DNA from: Acidicapsa acidisoli
GTDB lineage: Bacteria; Acidobacteriota; Terriglobia; Terriglobales; Acidobacteriaceae
Length of the DNA: 64,000 bases
NCBI RefSeq assembly: GCF_025685625.1
Contig: NZ_JAGSYI010000001.1
Coordinates: 186,001 to 250,000 of the forward strand
Direction of reading: 5' to 3'
Positions 44,512-53,738 of the stretch are shown here, one piece after another (position 1 is the stretch's first letter; every line of letters begins with the position of its first letter). The notes below the pieces were generated by a model. That model had not been told where the DNA came from, searched no databases, and saw nothing but the letters and a program-made list of their open reading frames with translations. The position numbers and the translations under genes were made by a program.

Positions 44512-46023
44512 TCAAACATTCCAGCGACGAGACCGCTCCACCGCCTCTTTCCAGCGATTCCGTCGCGCAGCTACATCCGCTGCATTCTGGCTCGGCTCAA
44601 AGCGCACATCATTCTGCCGCTGCGCACAAAGCTCGCTTTCCCCACCCCAGAATCCAGCTGCCAACCCCGCCAGATACGCCGCACCCAGCGCCGTCGTCTC
44701 CGTAACCTGAGGCCGAATCACCGGAACCCGCAGCACATCCGCCTGAAACTGCATCATCAGATCGTTCACCGCCGCCCCGCCATCGACACGCAAAGCCGGC
44801 AGCTCGATTCCCGTCCCGGACGCTGAATCCTGCTGCATAGCCTCCAGCGCATCCGCAACTTGGAACGCGATGCTTTCAAGAGCCGCCCGCGCAATGTGCC
44901 CCGGCTGCGTGCTACGGCGAAGTCCGATCAACAATCCGCTTGCATGAGGGTCCCAGTGCGGAGCGCCCAGACCGACAAACGCCGGCACAAAAACCACCCC
45001 GTCGCTGTCCGGGACCGAAGCCGCCAGCAATTCCACCTCCGCCGAAGAGCCGATCAGCTTCAGATTGTCGCGCAGCCACTGCACAACCGCCCCACCAATA
45101 AAGATGCTGCCTTCCAGCGCATACTCCAGCCGCCGATTGGCGCTCGCCGCCAGCGTCGTAATCAGCCTGTTCTTCGATTGCAGAAAGCCCGTTCCGATGT
45201 TCTGCAACAGAAAACACCCGGTACCATACGTATTCTTCGCCTCGCCCGGATGAAAACAAAGCTGCCCAAACAGCGCTGCCTGCTGATCGCCTGCAATCCC
45301 TGCAATCGGAATCCCGCCCAGTCCGAGCGAAGTGTTCACCTCGCCAATCCGCTCGCTCGACCACCGCACCTCAGGCAAAACGCCCGCAGGAATTCCGAAC
45401 AGGCGCAGCAACTCCTCATCCCAGCGCCCTTCGACGATGTTGTAAAGCAGTGTCCGCGAAGTATTCGTCTGGTCCGTAACATGGACGGGAGCCTTACCAA
45501 CCCCATTCGTCAGATTCCAGATCAGCCAGCTATCCACAGTGCCCATCGCCAGCTTCCCCGCCTCGGCCTGCACCCGCGCACCCGGCACGTTCTCCAGAAT
45601 CCACGCCACCTTGGTCGCCGAAAAATACGGGTCCAGCACCAGCCCCGTCTTCTCACGAACCATCGGCTCCGCGCCCTCCGCAATCAACCGTTCGCAATGC
45701 GCTGCGCCACGCCGGTCCTGCCAGACAATAGCGTTATAGATCGGCCTTCCTGTCTCGCGCTCCCACACCACCACGGTCTCGCGCTGATTGGTAATTCCCA
45801 GCGCCGCCACATCCCGCGGCTCCACTCCCGCGCGCACCATCGCCTGCACCGCGCAGCTCATCTGCGATGTCAAAATCTCGGTCGGATCATGCTCCACCCA
45901 GCCCGGCTTTGGATAAATCTGTTTGAATTCCTGCTGCGCCACAGCGGCAATCGCGCCCGAGTGGTCAAACAAAATCGCGCGCGAACTGGTCGTTCCCTGA
46001 TCGAGTGAAAGAATGTATGCCAT
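44512..46023 (-). CDS. glpK: Glycerol kinase
   Basis: 503 residues. Phosphorylates glycerol for GlpD. FGGY kinase landmarks: [19 protein letters not shown] at the N-terminus, [36 protein letters not shown], and [17 protein letters not shown] with ALESIAFQ. Length is normal. It converges with the preceding dehydrogenase (13 bp apart) and has no glpF beside it. A weak ribosome site precedes the ATG. Confidence 0.97.
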   Translation of the reverse strand: MAYILSLDQGTTSSRAILFDHSGAIAAVAQQEFKQIYPKPGWVEHDPTEILTSQMSCAVQAMVRAGVEPRDVAALGITNQRETVVVWERETGRPIYNAIVWQDRRGAAHCERLIAEGAEPMVREKTGLVLDPYFSATKVAWILENVPGARVQAEAGKLAMGTVDSWLIWNLTNGVGKAPVHVTDQTNTSRTLLYNIVEGRWDEELLRLFGIPAGVLPEVRWSSERIGEVNTSLGLGGIPIAGIAGDQQAALFGQLCFHPGEAKNTYGTGCFLLQNIGTGFLQSKNRLITTLAASANRRLEYALEGSIFIGGAVVQWLRDNLKLIGSSAEVELLAASVPDSDGVVFVPAFVGLGAPHWDPHASGLLIGLRRSTQPGHIARAALESIAFQVADALEAMQQDSASGTGIELPALRVDGGAAVNDLMMQFQADVLRVPVIRPQVTETTALGAAYLAGLAAGFWGGESELCAQRQNDVRFEPSQNAADVAARRNRWKEAVERSRRWNV

Positions 46024-46077
46024 GCGGCCACTATGTAATCACGCGCCACGCAACGCGGGCAAGCCAGGCATCGGGCG

Positions 46078-47391
46078 CTACTTCTTCACCTTCTTCAACT
46101 GCGCCCAGTCCTTCTCTGTCTGATCCGCATACTTCCTGCCGAATTCGGCAATCGCCTCGGCAAATCCATCTCCGGCCCCCAGATACGCAGCAATCTGCCG
46201 CGCGTCACCCGAGCGCGCATGGCCCCGCGCCAATAGCTCTCCGCATAGCTGCGCGTATTCCAGCAGTCCATCGCCATTCAGATCCGTTAGCTCGATCGAT
46301 GCCTTGTGGTCGTTCAGTCGCCGTACCAGATAATCTCGCCCATCGATCGTCGTATACCCAAGCAGAATATCTGTGCCGGTCTGGATCAATCGCTGCCCTT
46401 CAACAACTCGCTGCCCCTGATGCCGCGGCACATGCGGGTCCTGCAGATACGGTGCATACGCCGACGGAGCCTCTTCCTTGATCTGCAAGAAGAACGGATC
46501 GCCCGGCCCATTGCCTTCCATATACACGCAGTAATCCCGCAACCCCACCGACCCGGTCCCGACCACCTTGAACGCAACATCCAACGGCCGGTACTGAGAC
46601 AAAAAGATTTGGCGCTGCGACTGCAGCGTCTGCCGGTAAGCCTCCAGCGAAGCCAGCACAGTCGCAGCCTTCGCGCCCGAAAGCCGCGTCAACACAGGCT
46701 TCTGCTCACGGAAACGCCGTGGCGCTTCCGGCTTCGCGGCGTCCGGCCCCGGCACCGGCTCCGTCAGCTGCTCAAGCGTATGCATTGGCGTGGCCCTCAA
46801 AGCCTTTCGCAGCGCCACATGCACGGGTGCAACTTCCTCGATACGGCTGATCTGATCCCGTACCATCTCCAGTACCGGCATAGGAGCGTAAGCCCGCATC
46901 CGTTCGCAGTAGCTGGCAATGCAGCGCACCACGGACTGCTCGCAGATGCTCTCCTTATTGCCTGCCTCGCGTCCAGCCACAACCAGTGACGCGGCCATCC
47001 GCTTCAGGTCCCATTCAAATGGGCCGCGAAAGGTTTCGTCAAAGTCGTTAATGTCAAAAATCAACCGGCCATCTTCGGCCGCATAAGCACCAAGGTTGCG
47101 CACATGCGCGTCACCGCAAAGCTGTACGATCAGACCCGTATTCGGAAGCGTGGCAAGATCCGCCGCCATCACCGGCACCGCACCGCGAAAATACCCAAAC
47201 GGCGACAACGCCATGCGTTCATATTTGATCTTCACCAGCGCCGGCACGCGTCCGCGAACAGATCGCTGCAGCAAGGTCAGCGGAGGCGTGAGACGTGCTT
47301 TGGCTGAGAAATCCGAATGTTGCTGACGCGCCATTTGCTTGCGCCGCGCCTGGCCCAGGTTTTGTCGTTCTTCAGGAGTCGCCCAATGCAT
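46078..47391 (-). CDS. DUF2252 family protein
   Basis: 437 residues from the chosen ATG at 47391; the frame runs on to 47547, overlapping the divergent UbiA gene, so the shorter form is preferred, without a clear ribosome site. Family features: KIKYERMALSPFGYFRGAV, LIVQLCGDAHVRNLGAYAAEDGRLIFDINDFDETFRGPFEWDLKRMAASL and VGTGSVGLRDYCVYMEG. The D-x-N/GDAHxxN and DFD residues resemble the catalytic Asp/Asn of aminoglycoside-kinase-like folds. Cellular substrate unknown. Confidence 0.85.
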   Translation of the reverse strand: MHWATPEERQNLGQARRKQMARQQHSDFSAKARLTPPLTLLQRSVRGRVPALVKIKYERMALSPFGYFRGAVPVMAADLATLPNTGLIVQLCGDAHVRNLGAYAAEDGRLIFDINDFDETFRGPFEWDLKRMAASLVVAGREAGNKESICEQSVVRCIASYCERMRAYAPMPVLEMVRDQISRIEEVAPVHVALRKALRATPMHTLEQLTEPVPGPDAAKPEAPRRFREQKPVLTRLSGAKAATVLASLEAYRQTLQSQRQIFLSQYRPLDVAFKVVGTGSVGLRDYCVYMEGNGPGDPFFLQIKEEAPSAYAPYLQDPHVPRHQGQRVVEGQRLIQTGTDILLGYTTIDGRDYLVRRLNDHKASIELTDLNGDGLLEYAQLCGELLARGHARSGDARQIAAYLGAGDGFAEAIAEFGRKYADQTEKDWAQLKKVKK

Positions 47392-47539
47392 GTCGGGACC
47401 ATACAACCGGTGGCGTCCGCCGCGCAAGCTCGGCTTGACCACTGGCAAAAAGCTATACTGAACGAAATTCCTTGCGTGCCTCGCAAAAGGCGCAAGACGC
47501 GATCGAAAGGAATCTGCGCTGAAGATACAAGAGCAAGAG

Positions 47540-49012
47540 GTGTCCAAATCAGCTTCAGCCGCCCCCGCTCAGGGAGTGCCGCTCTGCGTGGATCTGGACG
47601 GCACGCTCGTAAAGTCAGACACTTTCCTCGATTCGCTCTGCATTCTTCTGCGTACCCATCCAGCTAGCCTTTTACGCATCCCAGGATGGCTAATAAGCGG
47701 CGGCAAAGCACATGTAAAAGCTGAGGTCGCTGCGGTCTCACCTCTGGATGCGACCCATCTGCCTTACAATCAGGCAGTCCTCCACTTTCTGGAGGAACAA
47801 CACCGCCTCGGACGCCCCATCTACCTCGTCACCGGCGCAGACACATCGCTCGCCAGCCGTGTTGCCGCGCATCTTGGCCTTTTTTCCGGCGTGATGGCCT
47901 CTAACGGCGAAACTGGTTCGTCCGGCCATACCGATTCGGTGAACCTGACCGGCAACCGTAAGCTGACTGCGCTTCAGCATCGCTTCCCGGCCTTCGACTA
48001 CATCGGCAACTCCCGCCCCGACATTCCCGTGCTCAGTCACTCACGTCTGGCCTATATCGCCAACCCGACTCTCGGCCTGCGCATGGCCCTCAAATCCCGC
48101 ACTCTTTCCGCCGCGCAGTGCTTCCGCGACCGGCGATCCCTGCTTTCGACCGTGTTCAAGGCCATCCGGACACATCAGTGGGCAAAAAACGTCCTCCTGT
48201 TCCTGCCCTTGCTGCTCTCGCACCAGGTCTCCATGAAGACAAGCGTCGCGGCAATCGCGGCATTCTTTTGCTTCAGCTTCATCGCATCCGCAAACTACCT
48301 GATCAACGACCTGCTGGATATCGAGAACGACCGGCGTCACCTCAAGAAGCGCCAGCGGCCATTCGCTGCTGGCGATCTTGCGGTTTCTTCCGGAGTGACC
48401 CTGGTTCTGCTGCTGATTGCCGCAAGCTGCGCCATTCTGCCGCACCTGCCGACAACCTTCGCCTTATGGCTGCTGGTCTACGCCACCACCACCTCGGCTT
48501 ACTCCTTCTACCTCAAGCGCGTTCCACTGGTCGATGTGCTCGTACTTTCAGGCCTCTACGCCGTCAGAGTGCTAGCGGGCGGCGCCGCGACCAATACATT
48601 TATCTCGCCATGGCTCTCGGGCCTCGCCATTTTCCTCTTTCTTTCCCTCGCCATGGTTAAGCGATTCAGCGAACTGGCAAACCTGCGCGAGCGCGGTATC
48701 GCCAACTCCCAGGGTCGCGGTTACCTGGTCTCCGACCTGGAACAGATCCGCGCCTTTGGCACTGCGAGCGCATACGCCGCAGTTGTCGTCTTTTCCCTGT
48801 ATATCTCGCGGCCCGACGTTTCCGCGCTGTATCGCCACTCGGGACGCCTGTGGCTGATCGTGCCCATCATGCTCTATTGGCTGAACCGAGTCTGGCTGCT
48901 CGCCTCCCGCGGAGAACTCGACGAGGATCCTGTAGTCTTTGCCATCAGCGATCCCGTAAGTCTCATGCTTGCAGCGGGTACCGCCGTCCTTGCCATCTTC
49001 GCGATGGTCTAG
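47540..49012 (+). CDS. HAD phosphatase-like domain fused to UbiA prenyltransferase
   Basis: 490 residues from GTG, after an AAGAG tract. The N-terminal 190 residues are a HAD-like domain with the nucleophile motif VDLDGTLVKSD (Asp about 18 and 20) and a late GNSRPDIPVL motif. The rest is an integral UbiA prenyltransferase with 8-9 helices and the metal-binding NYLINDLLDIENDRRHLKKRQRPFAAG; the second loop is SAYSFYLKRVPLVDVL. The best-known relatives make decaprenylphosphoryl-phosphoribose, with a separate or fused phosphatase removing the 5-phosphate. The isoprenoid acceptor here is unknown. Divergent from the DUF2252 gene. Confidence 0.88.
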   Translation: MSKSASAAPAQGVPLCVDLDGTLVKSDTFLDSLCILLRTHPASLLRIPGWLISGGKAHVKAEVAAVSPLDATHLPYNQAVLHFLEEQHRLGRPIYLVTGADTSLASRVAAHLGLFSGVMASNGETGSSGHTDSVNLTGNRKLTALQHRFPAFDYIGNSRPDIPVLSHSRLAYIANPTLGLRMALKSRTLSAAQCFRDRRSLLSTVFKAIRTHQWAKNVLLFLPLLLSHQVSMKTSVAAIAAFFCFSFIASANYLINDLLDIENDRRHLKKRQRPFAAGDLAVSSGVTLVLLLIAASCAILPHLPTTFALWLLVYATTTSAYSFYLKRVPLVDVLVLSGLYAVRVLAGGAATNTFISPWLSGLAIFLFLSLAMVKRFSELANLRERGIANSQGRGYLVSDLEQIRAFGTASAYAAVVVFSLYISRPDVSALYRHSGRLWLIVPIMLYWLNRVWLLASRGELDEDPVVFAISDPVSLMLAAGTAVLAIFAMV

Positions 49013-49123
49013 GGAGTCTCCTCCTACCTCGAACGGCTCCCCTGAGCCACGCAAGGTATTGATGCATCTTCAGATGGTCTTGCTCCGTCTTATGGGACAC
49101 ATGCCTTTTTCGAACATCTGTTA

Positions 49124-49136
49124 GCGGAAATTCCGC
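49124..49136. promoter_or_regulatory. Perfect 13-bp palindrome upstream of the efflux operon
   Basis: GCGGAAATTCCGC: 6-bp arms around one A, 77 bp before the start of the RND permease gene. Compact perfect palindromes like this are common operators for dimeric repressors, but no regulator gene is adjacent. Confidence 0.3.
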
Positions 49137-49212
49137 CATTCCGTTTCCAACCCTTAGACTGAATTCAACTGCAACATCTTTTTTGCGAGTCTCGGGAGCG
49201 ACAAGAAATTCT

Positions 49213-52200
49213 ATGTGGATTGTCCGGCTTGCGTTACGGCGCCCTTATACCTTCGCCGTATTTGCCATCCTACTTCTGTTGATAGGCGCGTTCAGCATCC
49301 TTTCGATGCCAACCGATATCTTTCCGAACATAAACATCCCCGTCGTCAGCGTCGTCTGGCAGTACACCGGCCTCTCCGCCGAAGAGATGGCTAATCGCAT
49401 CATCTCCAACAGCGAACGCGCCATGACCACCACGGTCAACGACATCGAGCACATTGAGTCTCAGTCGCTCAACGGCATCGGCGTCATCAAGATCTTTTTC
49501 CAGCCCCATGTCGATATCGGCTCGGCCGTCGCTGAAGTCACCGCCATCAGCCAGGTTCAGCTCCGCTCCCTCCCACCCGGAACGACCCCGCCGTTCATCA
49601 TCCAGTACAACGCCTCCAGTGTCCCGGTCCTGCAGCTCGGCCTTTCCGGCCAGGGCCTCAGCGAGCAGCAGTTGGGCGATCTAGGCACCAACCTCATCCG
49701 CACCCAGCTCGCCACCGTCGAGGGCGCGTCACTTCCCTATCCCTACGGCGGCAAGCAGCGCCAGATCCAGGTCGACCTCGACCTGCACGCGCTGCAATCC
49801 AGGGGCCTGTCGCCCAGCGACGTCGTTAACGCCATTAATGCGCAGAATCTGATCGTTCCCTCCGGCACTATGAAAGTAGGGACCTACGAGTACGCAGTCG
49901 AAACCAACTCCGCGCCTCCTATCGTCGATGAGCTGAACAACCTGCCCATCCGGGCCGTCAACGGCGCGGTCGTTTATATCCGCGATGTGGCTCACGTCCG
50001 CGACGGCTTCCCGCCGCAGACCAATATCGTGCGCGTCGACGGCCAGCGCGCCGCGCTCATGAACATCCTCAAGACCGGCTCCGCGTCCACGCTGGACATC
50101 ATTAGCGGCATCAAGGAAAAGCTGCCTGTCATCAAAGAGCGGATGCCTCCCCAGCTGCGCATCAACGCGCTCAACGATCAGTCCATCTTCGTCAAGGGAG
50201 CCATCAACGGGGTGGTTCGCGAGGCGATCATCGCCGCATGCCTAACCGGCGTCATGATCCTCATCTTTCTCGGCAGTTGGCGCTCCACGCTGATCATCGC
50301 GGTTTCCATTCCGCTCTCCATCCTCAGCTCACTCATCTGCCTCTCTGCCTTGGGCGAGACCATCAACATCATGACCCTCGGCGGCTTGGCCCTGGCCGTC
50401 GGCATCCTGGTCGACGACGCCACCGTCGAAATCGAAAACATCAACCGCAATCTCGAATCCGGCAAGGAGATCGAGCAGGCCATCCTCGACGGCGCTGCGC
50501 AGATCGCCGTCCCCGCCTTCGTCTCCACGCTCTCTATCTGCATCGTCTTCGTACCGATGTTCTTCCTGAGCGGCGTCTCGCGCTATCTCTTCGTGCCCCT
50601 CGCCGAAGCGGTCGTCTTCGCCATGCTCGCCAGCTACCTGCTCTCGCGAACCGTCGTGCCCACGATGGCCAAGTTCCTCCTCAAGGAGCACAGCGACGAA
50701 GATGCCGAGAAGCGCCGCACCAGCCGCAATCCCTTCATCGCCTTCCAGCGTGGCTTCGAGCACTACTTCGAAAAAATCCGCGGTGGCTACATCCGTCTGC
50801 TCACCTTCTGCGTCGATCACGCCACGCCATTCATCGTCGTCTTCCTGCTGATCTGCGCCGCATCCGTCGCTCTCATCGCGCCCTGGCTCGGGCAGGACTT
50901 CTTTCCCTCAGTCGACGCCGGGGCCTTCCGCATTCACGTCCGCGCTCACACCGGCCTGCGCATCGAGGAGACCGCAAATCTCTGCGATCACATCGACAAA
51001 GCCATCCGCCGCGAGATTCCCTCCAAGGAAGTTGTCACCATCATCGACAACATCGGCCTTCCCTACTCCGGCCTGAATCTCTCCTACTCGACCTCCGCAC
51101 CCGTCGGAACGGCCGACGCAGACATCACAGTCCAGTTAACCGAGGACCACCACCCCACTGGCGCTTATGTCAATGACCTGCGCAAGTCCCTGGCCCGCGA
51201 GTTCCCAGGCGTCACCTTCTACGTGCTGCCTGTCGATATCGTCACCCAGATCCTCAACTTCGGTTTGTCCTCGCCCATTGACATCCAGGTCATCGGCCCC
51301 GACCTGCAGCACAATCGCATCTACGCCGAAAAGCTGCTCAATGACGTCAAGTACGTCGCCGGCACCGCCGACACACGCATCCAGCAGCCCTTCAACCTGC
51401 CCAAGTTCACCGTCAACGTCGACCGCACTCGCTCCGAGGAAGTGGGCCTGACCCAGCGTGACATCGCCGGCAGCCTCCTGGTGGCGCTCAGCGGCAGCTT
51501 CCAGACGACGCCGAACTTCTACCTGGACCCCAGAAACGGCGTCTCCTACAACATCGCCGTTCAGTCCCCTCAGTACAACGTTCAGTCCGTGCCCGACCTG
51601 CAGAGCCTGCCCGTAACCCTCTCCTCGGGAGCTCCGCTGCCGCCTCCGATCTCCGGCGCCAGCGCGACCGCTGCCCCAGGCAGCCCGCAGACAGTACAAG
51701 TTCTTAGCAACCTGTCTTCCCTCGCTCCAGGCAACGAGCTCGGCACCGTCAGCCACTACGATATCCAGCCCGTCCTCGACATCTACGCCAACGTCGATGG
51801 CGCGGATCTCGGCTCCGTCACCCGTAAAATCGAGGCCATCGTGGCCAAGCACAAGAGCGAAGTTCCACGCGGAACCCAGGTCGTCCTTCGCGGCCAAAGT
51901 GAAACCATGGCCAAGTCTTATATCGGCCTCCTCGTCGGGCTGGCCTTCTCGATTCTGCTGGTCTACTTCCTCATCGTCATCAACTTCCAGTCCTGGCTGG
52001 ACCCCTTCCTGATCATCTCCGCGCTGCCGGCGGCCATCACCGGCATTGTCTGGTTTCTCTTCATCACCAACACCCGGCTCAGCGTTCCTGCGCTCACCGG
52101 CACCATCATGTGCATGGGCGTAGCAACCGCGAACTCCATTCTGGTAGTCAGCTTCGCCCGCGAGCAGTTGGAGGCCCTGGTAGGCGACGCGCGCAAAGCA

Positions 52201-52485
52201 GCGCTCAATGCAGGCTTTACCCGCTTCCGCCCGGTGCTCATGACCGCGCTGGCCATGATCATTGGCATGGTCCCCATGGCCCTCGGCCTGGGCGATGGTG
52301 GCGAGCAGAACGCGCCTCTCGGCCGTGCCGTCATCGGCGGCCTATTGCTGGCCACCGTGGCCACGCTCTTCTTTGTCCCAACCTTCTTTTCGGCACTCCA
52401 CGGACGCATTGAAAAGAACGCCCGCCGCAAACGGGCCTATACCCAGAGCACCGTCGTGGACGAGCAGTTTCCGGAGCAGATATGA
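49213..52485 (+). CDS. RND efflux transporter permease
   Basis: 1090 residues from ATG 49213; a TTG 10 codons upstream is also open, with GGGAG after it. Typical RND/HAE1 layout: first helix (LALRRPYTFAVFAILLLLIGAFSILSM), porter domain, helices 2-6 including LALAVGILVDDATVEIENIN with the proton-relay DD pair, then a second half with the same plan ending TLFFVPTFFSALHGR. It exports drugs, metals or lipophilic compounds with proton import as part of a tripartite pump. First gene, with the adaptor and channel behind it. Confidence 0.93.
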   Translation: MWIVRLALRRPYTFAVFAILLLLIGAFSILSMPTDIFPNINIPVVSVVWQYTGLSAEEMANRIISNSERAMTTTVNDIEHIESQSLNGIGVIKIFFQPHVDIGSAVAEVTAISQVQLRSLPPGTTPPFIIQYNASSVPVLQLGLSGQGLSEQQLGDLGTNLIRTQLATVEGASLPYPYGGKQRQIQVDLDLHALQSRGLSPSDVVNAINAQNLIVPSGTMKVGTYEYAVETNSAPPIVDELNNLPIRAVNGAVVYIRDVAHVRDGFPPQTNIVRVDGQRAALMNILKTGSASTLDIISGIKEKLPVIKERMPPQLRINALNDQSIFVKGAINGVVREAIIAACLTGVMILIFLGSWRSTLIIAVSIPLSILSSLICLSALGETINIMTLGGLALAVGILVDDATVEIENINRNLESGKEIEQAILDGAAQIAVPAFVSTLSICIVFVPMFFLSGVSRYLFVPLAEAVVFAMLASYLLSRTVVPTMAKFLLKEHSDEDAEKRRTSRNPFIAFQRGFEHYFEKIRGGYIRLLTFCVDHATPFIVVFLLICAASVALIAPWLGQDFFPSVDAGAFRIHVRAHTGLRIEETANLCDHIDKAIRREIPSKEVVTIIDNIGLPYSGLNLSYSTSAPVGTADADITVQLTEDHHPTGAYVNDLRKSLAREFPGVTFYVLPVDIVTQILNFGLSSPIDIQVIGPDLQHNRIYAEKLLNDVKYVAGTADTRIQQPFNLPKFTVNVDRTRSEEVGLTQRDIAGSLLVALSGSFQTTPNFYLDPRNGVSYNIAVQSPQYNVQSVPDLQSLPVTLSSGAPLPPPISGASATAAPGSPQTVQVLSNLSSLAPGNELGTVSHYDIQPVLDIYANVDGADLGSVTRKIEAIVAKHKSEVPRGTQVVLRGQSETMAKSYIGLLVGLAFSILLVYFLIVINFQSWLDPFLIISALPAAITGIVWFLFITNTRLSVPALTGTIMCMGVATANSILVVSFAREQLEALVGDARKAALNAGFTRFRPVLMTALAMIIGMVPMALGLGDGGEQNAPLGRAVIGGLLLATVATLFFVPTFFSALHGRIEKNARRKRAYTQSTVVDEQFPEQI

Positions 52486-53735
52486 GCACTCAAGAGACGA
52501 ATAAGCAGCATTCTTCTAATCCGCCCAGCGGCGCTGTCACTTCGCATGACACTGAAACCGCTCCTGAGCAGAAACCCATCAAGGCCGGTCATGGATTGAC
52601 GGCAGTCCTGGTGCTGATCGTGGTCCTCATCGTGCTGGGCGTGCTTGGCATCCTGCCGCGCCGCCATGCGCAGGAAGTCCTCGCTCAGCGCACCGACGAG
52701 CTCGCCGCGCCCTCCGTCATTACCCTCGCGCCCAAGCCGGGCAATCCTATCCAGGAACTCATCCTGCCCGGCAACGTCACTTCCTACACAGACGCGCCCA
52801 TCTTTGCCCGCACCTCCGGCTACCTCACGCACTGGTACTTCGACATAGGCGCCAAGGTGAAGCAGGGCGCGCTGCTCGCCGAGATCGCCAGTCCCGAAGT
52901 CGACCAGCAGCTCTCCCAGGCCCAGGCCGACCTCAATACCGCCGAAGCCAACGCCAATAACGCCCGCATCCAGGCCGACCGTTACAAGGACCTCGTCACC
53001 TCCAACGCCGTCTCGCAGCAGGACACCGACACCTTCACCAACCAGGCCTCTTCCACCGCCGCCCAGGTCAAATCCGCCCAGGCCAATGTCCAACGCCTTA
53101 AAGAGCTAACCTCTTTCGAAAAGATCTACGCTCCCTTCGACGGCGTCATCACCGCCCGCCGTGTAGACATCGGCCAGCTCATCGACGCTGGCGCAGGCCA
53201 GAACTCCACCGCCGAGCTCTTTCACATGCAGGCCGTAAACACCCTCCGTGTCTACACCAATCTGCCCGGCGTCTTCTCCGCTTCCGTCCACCGCGGCGAA
53301 ACCATCGATCTCACCTTCGCCGAGCACCCCGCCCAGGTCTTCCACGGTAAGCTCGTTCGGACCGCCGACGCCATCGACCCCACCAGCCGCACCCTGCTCG
53401 TTGAGGTCGACGTCGACAACCGCAAAGGCGACCTTCTTGCCGGAACCCTCGCCCAGGTACATTTCAAGGTCAATCCAGTCGGCAATGTCTTTGTCCTGCC
53501 GGTGTCGGCTCTTATCTTCCGCAGTGAAGGCCTGCGCGTCGCCACCATCAAAGACAGCGTCGCTCACATGAATCCGGTCACCATCGGCCAGGATGACGGC
53601 CGCACCGTCCAGATCATCACTGGTCTCGGCAAGGACGATCAAGTCGTCCAGGATCCGCCGGATTCGCTGATCGATGGCGAAAAAGTCCATGTCCTCACAC
53701 CCCAGGAAGTTCAAACAGCTCAGGGGGGCAAGTAG
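52482..53735 (+). CDS. RND efflux periplasmic adaptor (membrane fusion protein)
   Basis: 417 residues. One N-terminal helix (GLTAVLVLIVVLIVLGVLGIL) is followed by the lipoyl half-domain (LPGNVTSYTDAPIFARTSGYLTHWYFDIGAKV), a coiled-coil hairpin (QQLSQAQADLNTAEANANNARIQADR ... QVKSAQANVQRLKEL), the second lipoyl half (FEKIYAPFDGVITARRVDIGQLI), beta-barrel and membrane-proximal domains. Links the permease to the outer-membrane channel. Its ATG overlaps the permease stop (ATGA). Confidence 0.93.
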   Translation: MSTQETNKQHSSNPPSGAVTSHDTETAPEQKPIKAGHGLTAVLVLIVVLIVLGVLGILPRRHAQEVLAQRTDELAAPSVITLAPKPGNPIQELILPGNVTSYTDAPIFARTSGYLTHWYFDIGAKVKQGALLAEIASPEVDQQLSQAQADLNTAEANANNARIQADRYKDLVTSNAVSQQDTDTFTNQASSTAAQVKSAQANVQRLKELTSFEKIYAPFDGVITARRVDIGQLIDAGAGQNSTAELFHMQAVNTLRVYTNLPGVFSASVHRGETIDLTFAEHPAQVFHGKLVRTADAIDPTSRTLLVEVDVDNRKGDLLAGTLAQVHFKVNPVGNVFVLPVSALIFRSEGLRVATIKDSVAHMNPVTIGQDDGRTVQIITGLGKDDQVVQDPPDSLIDGEKVHVLTPQEVQTAQGGK

Positions 53736-53738
53736 GAA

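Noticed and set aside
49183-49212. TTG at 49183 as the start of the RND permease
   Set aside because: The ATG at 49213 begins at the usual N-terminus just before the first helix; the extra ten residues are atypical.
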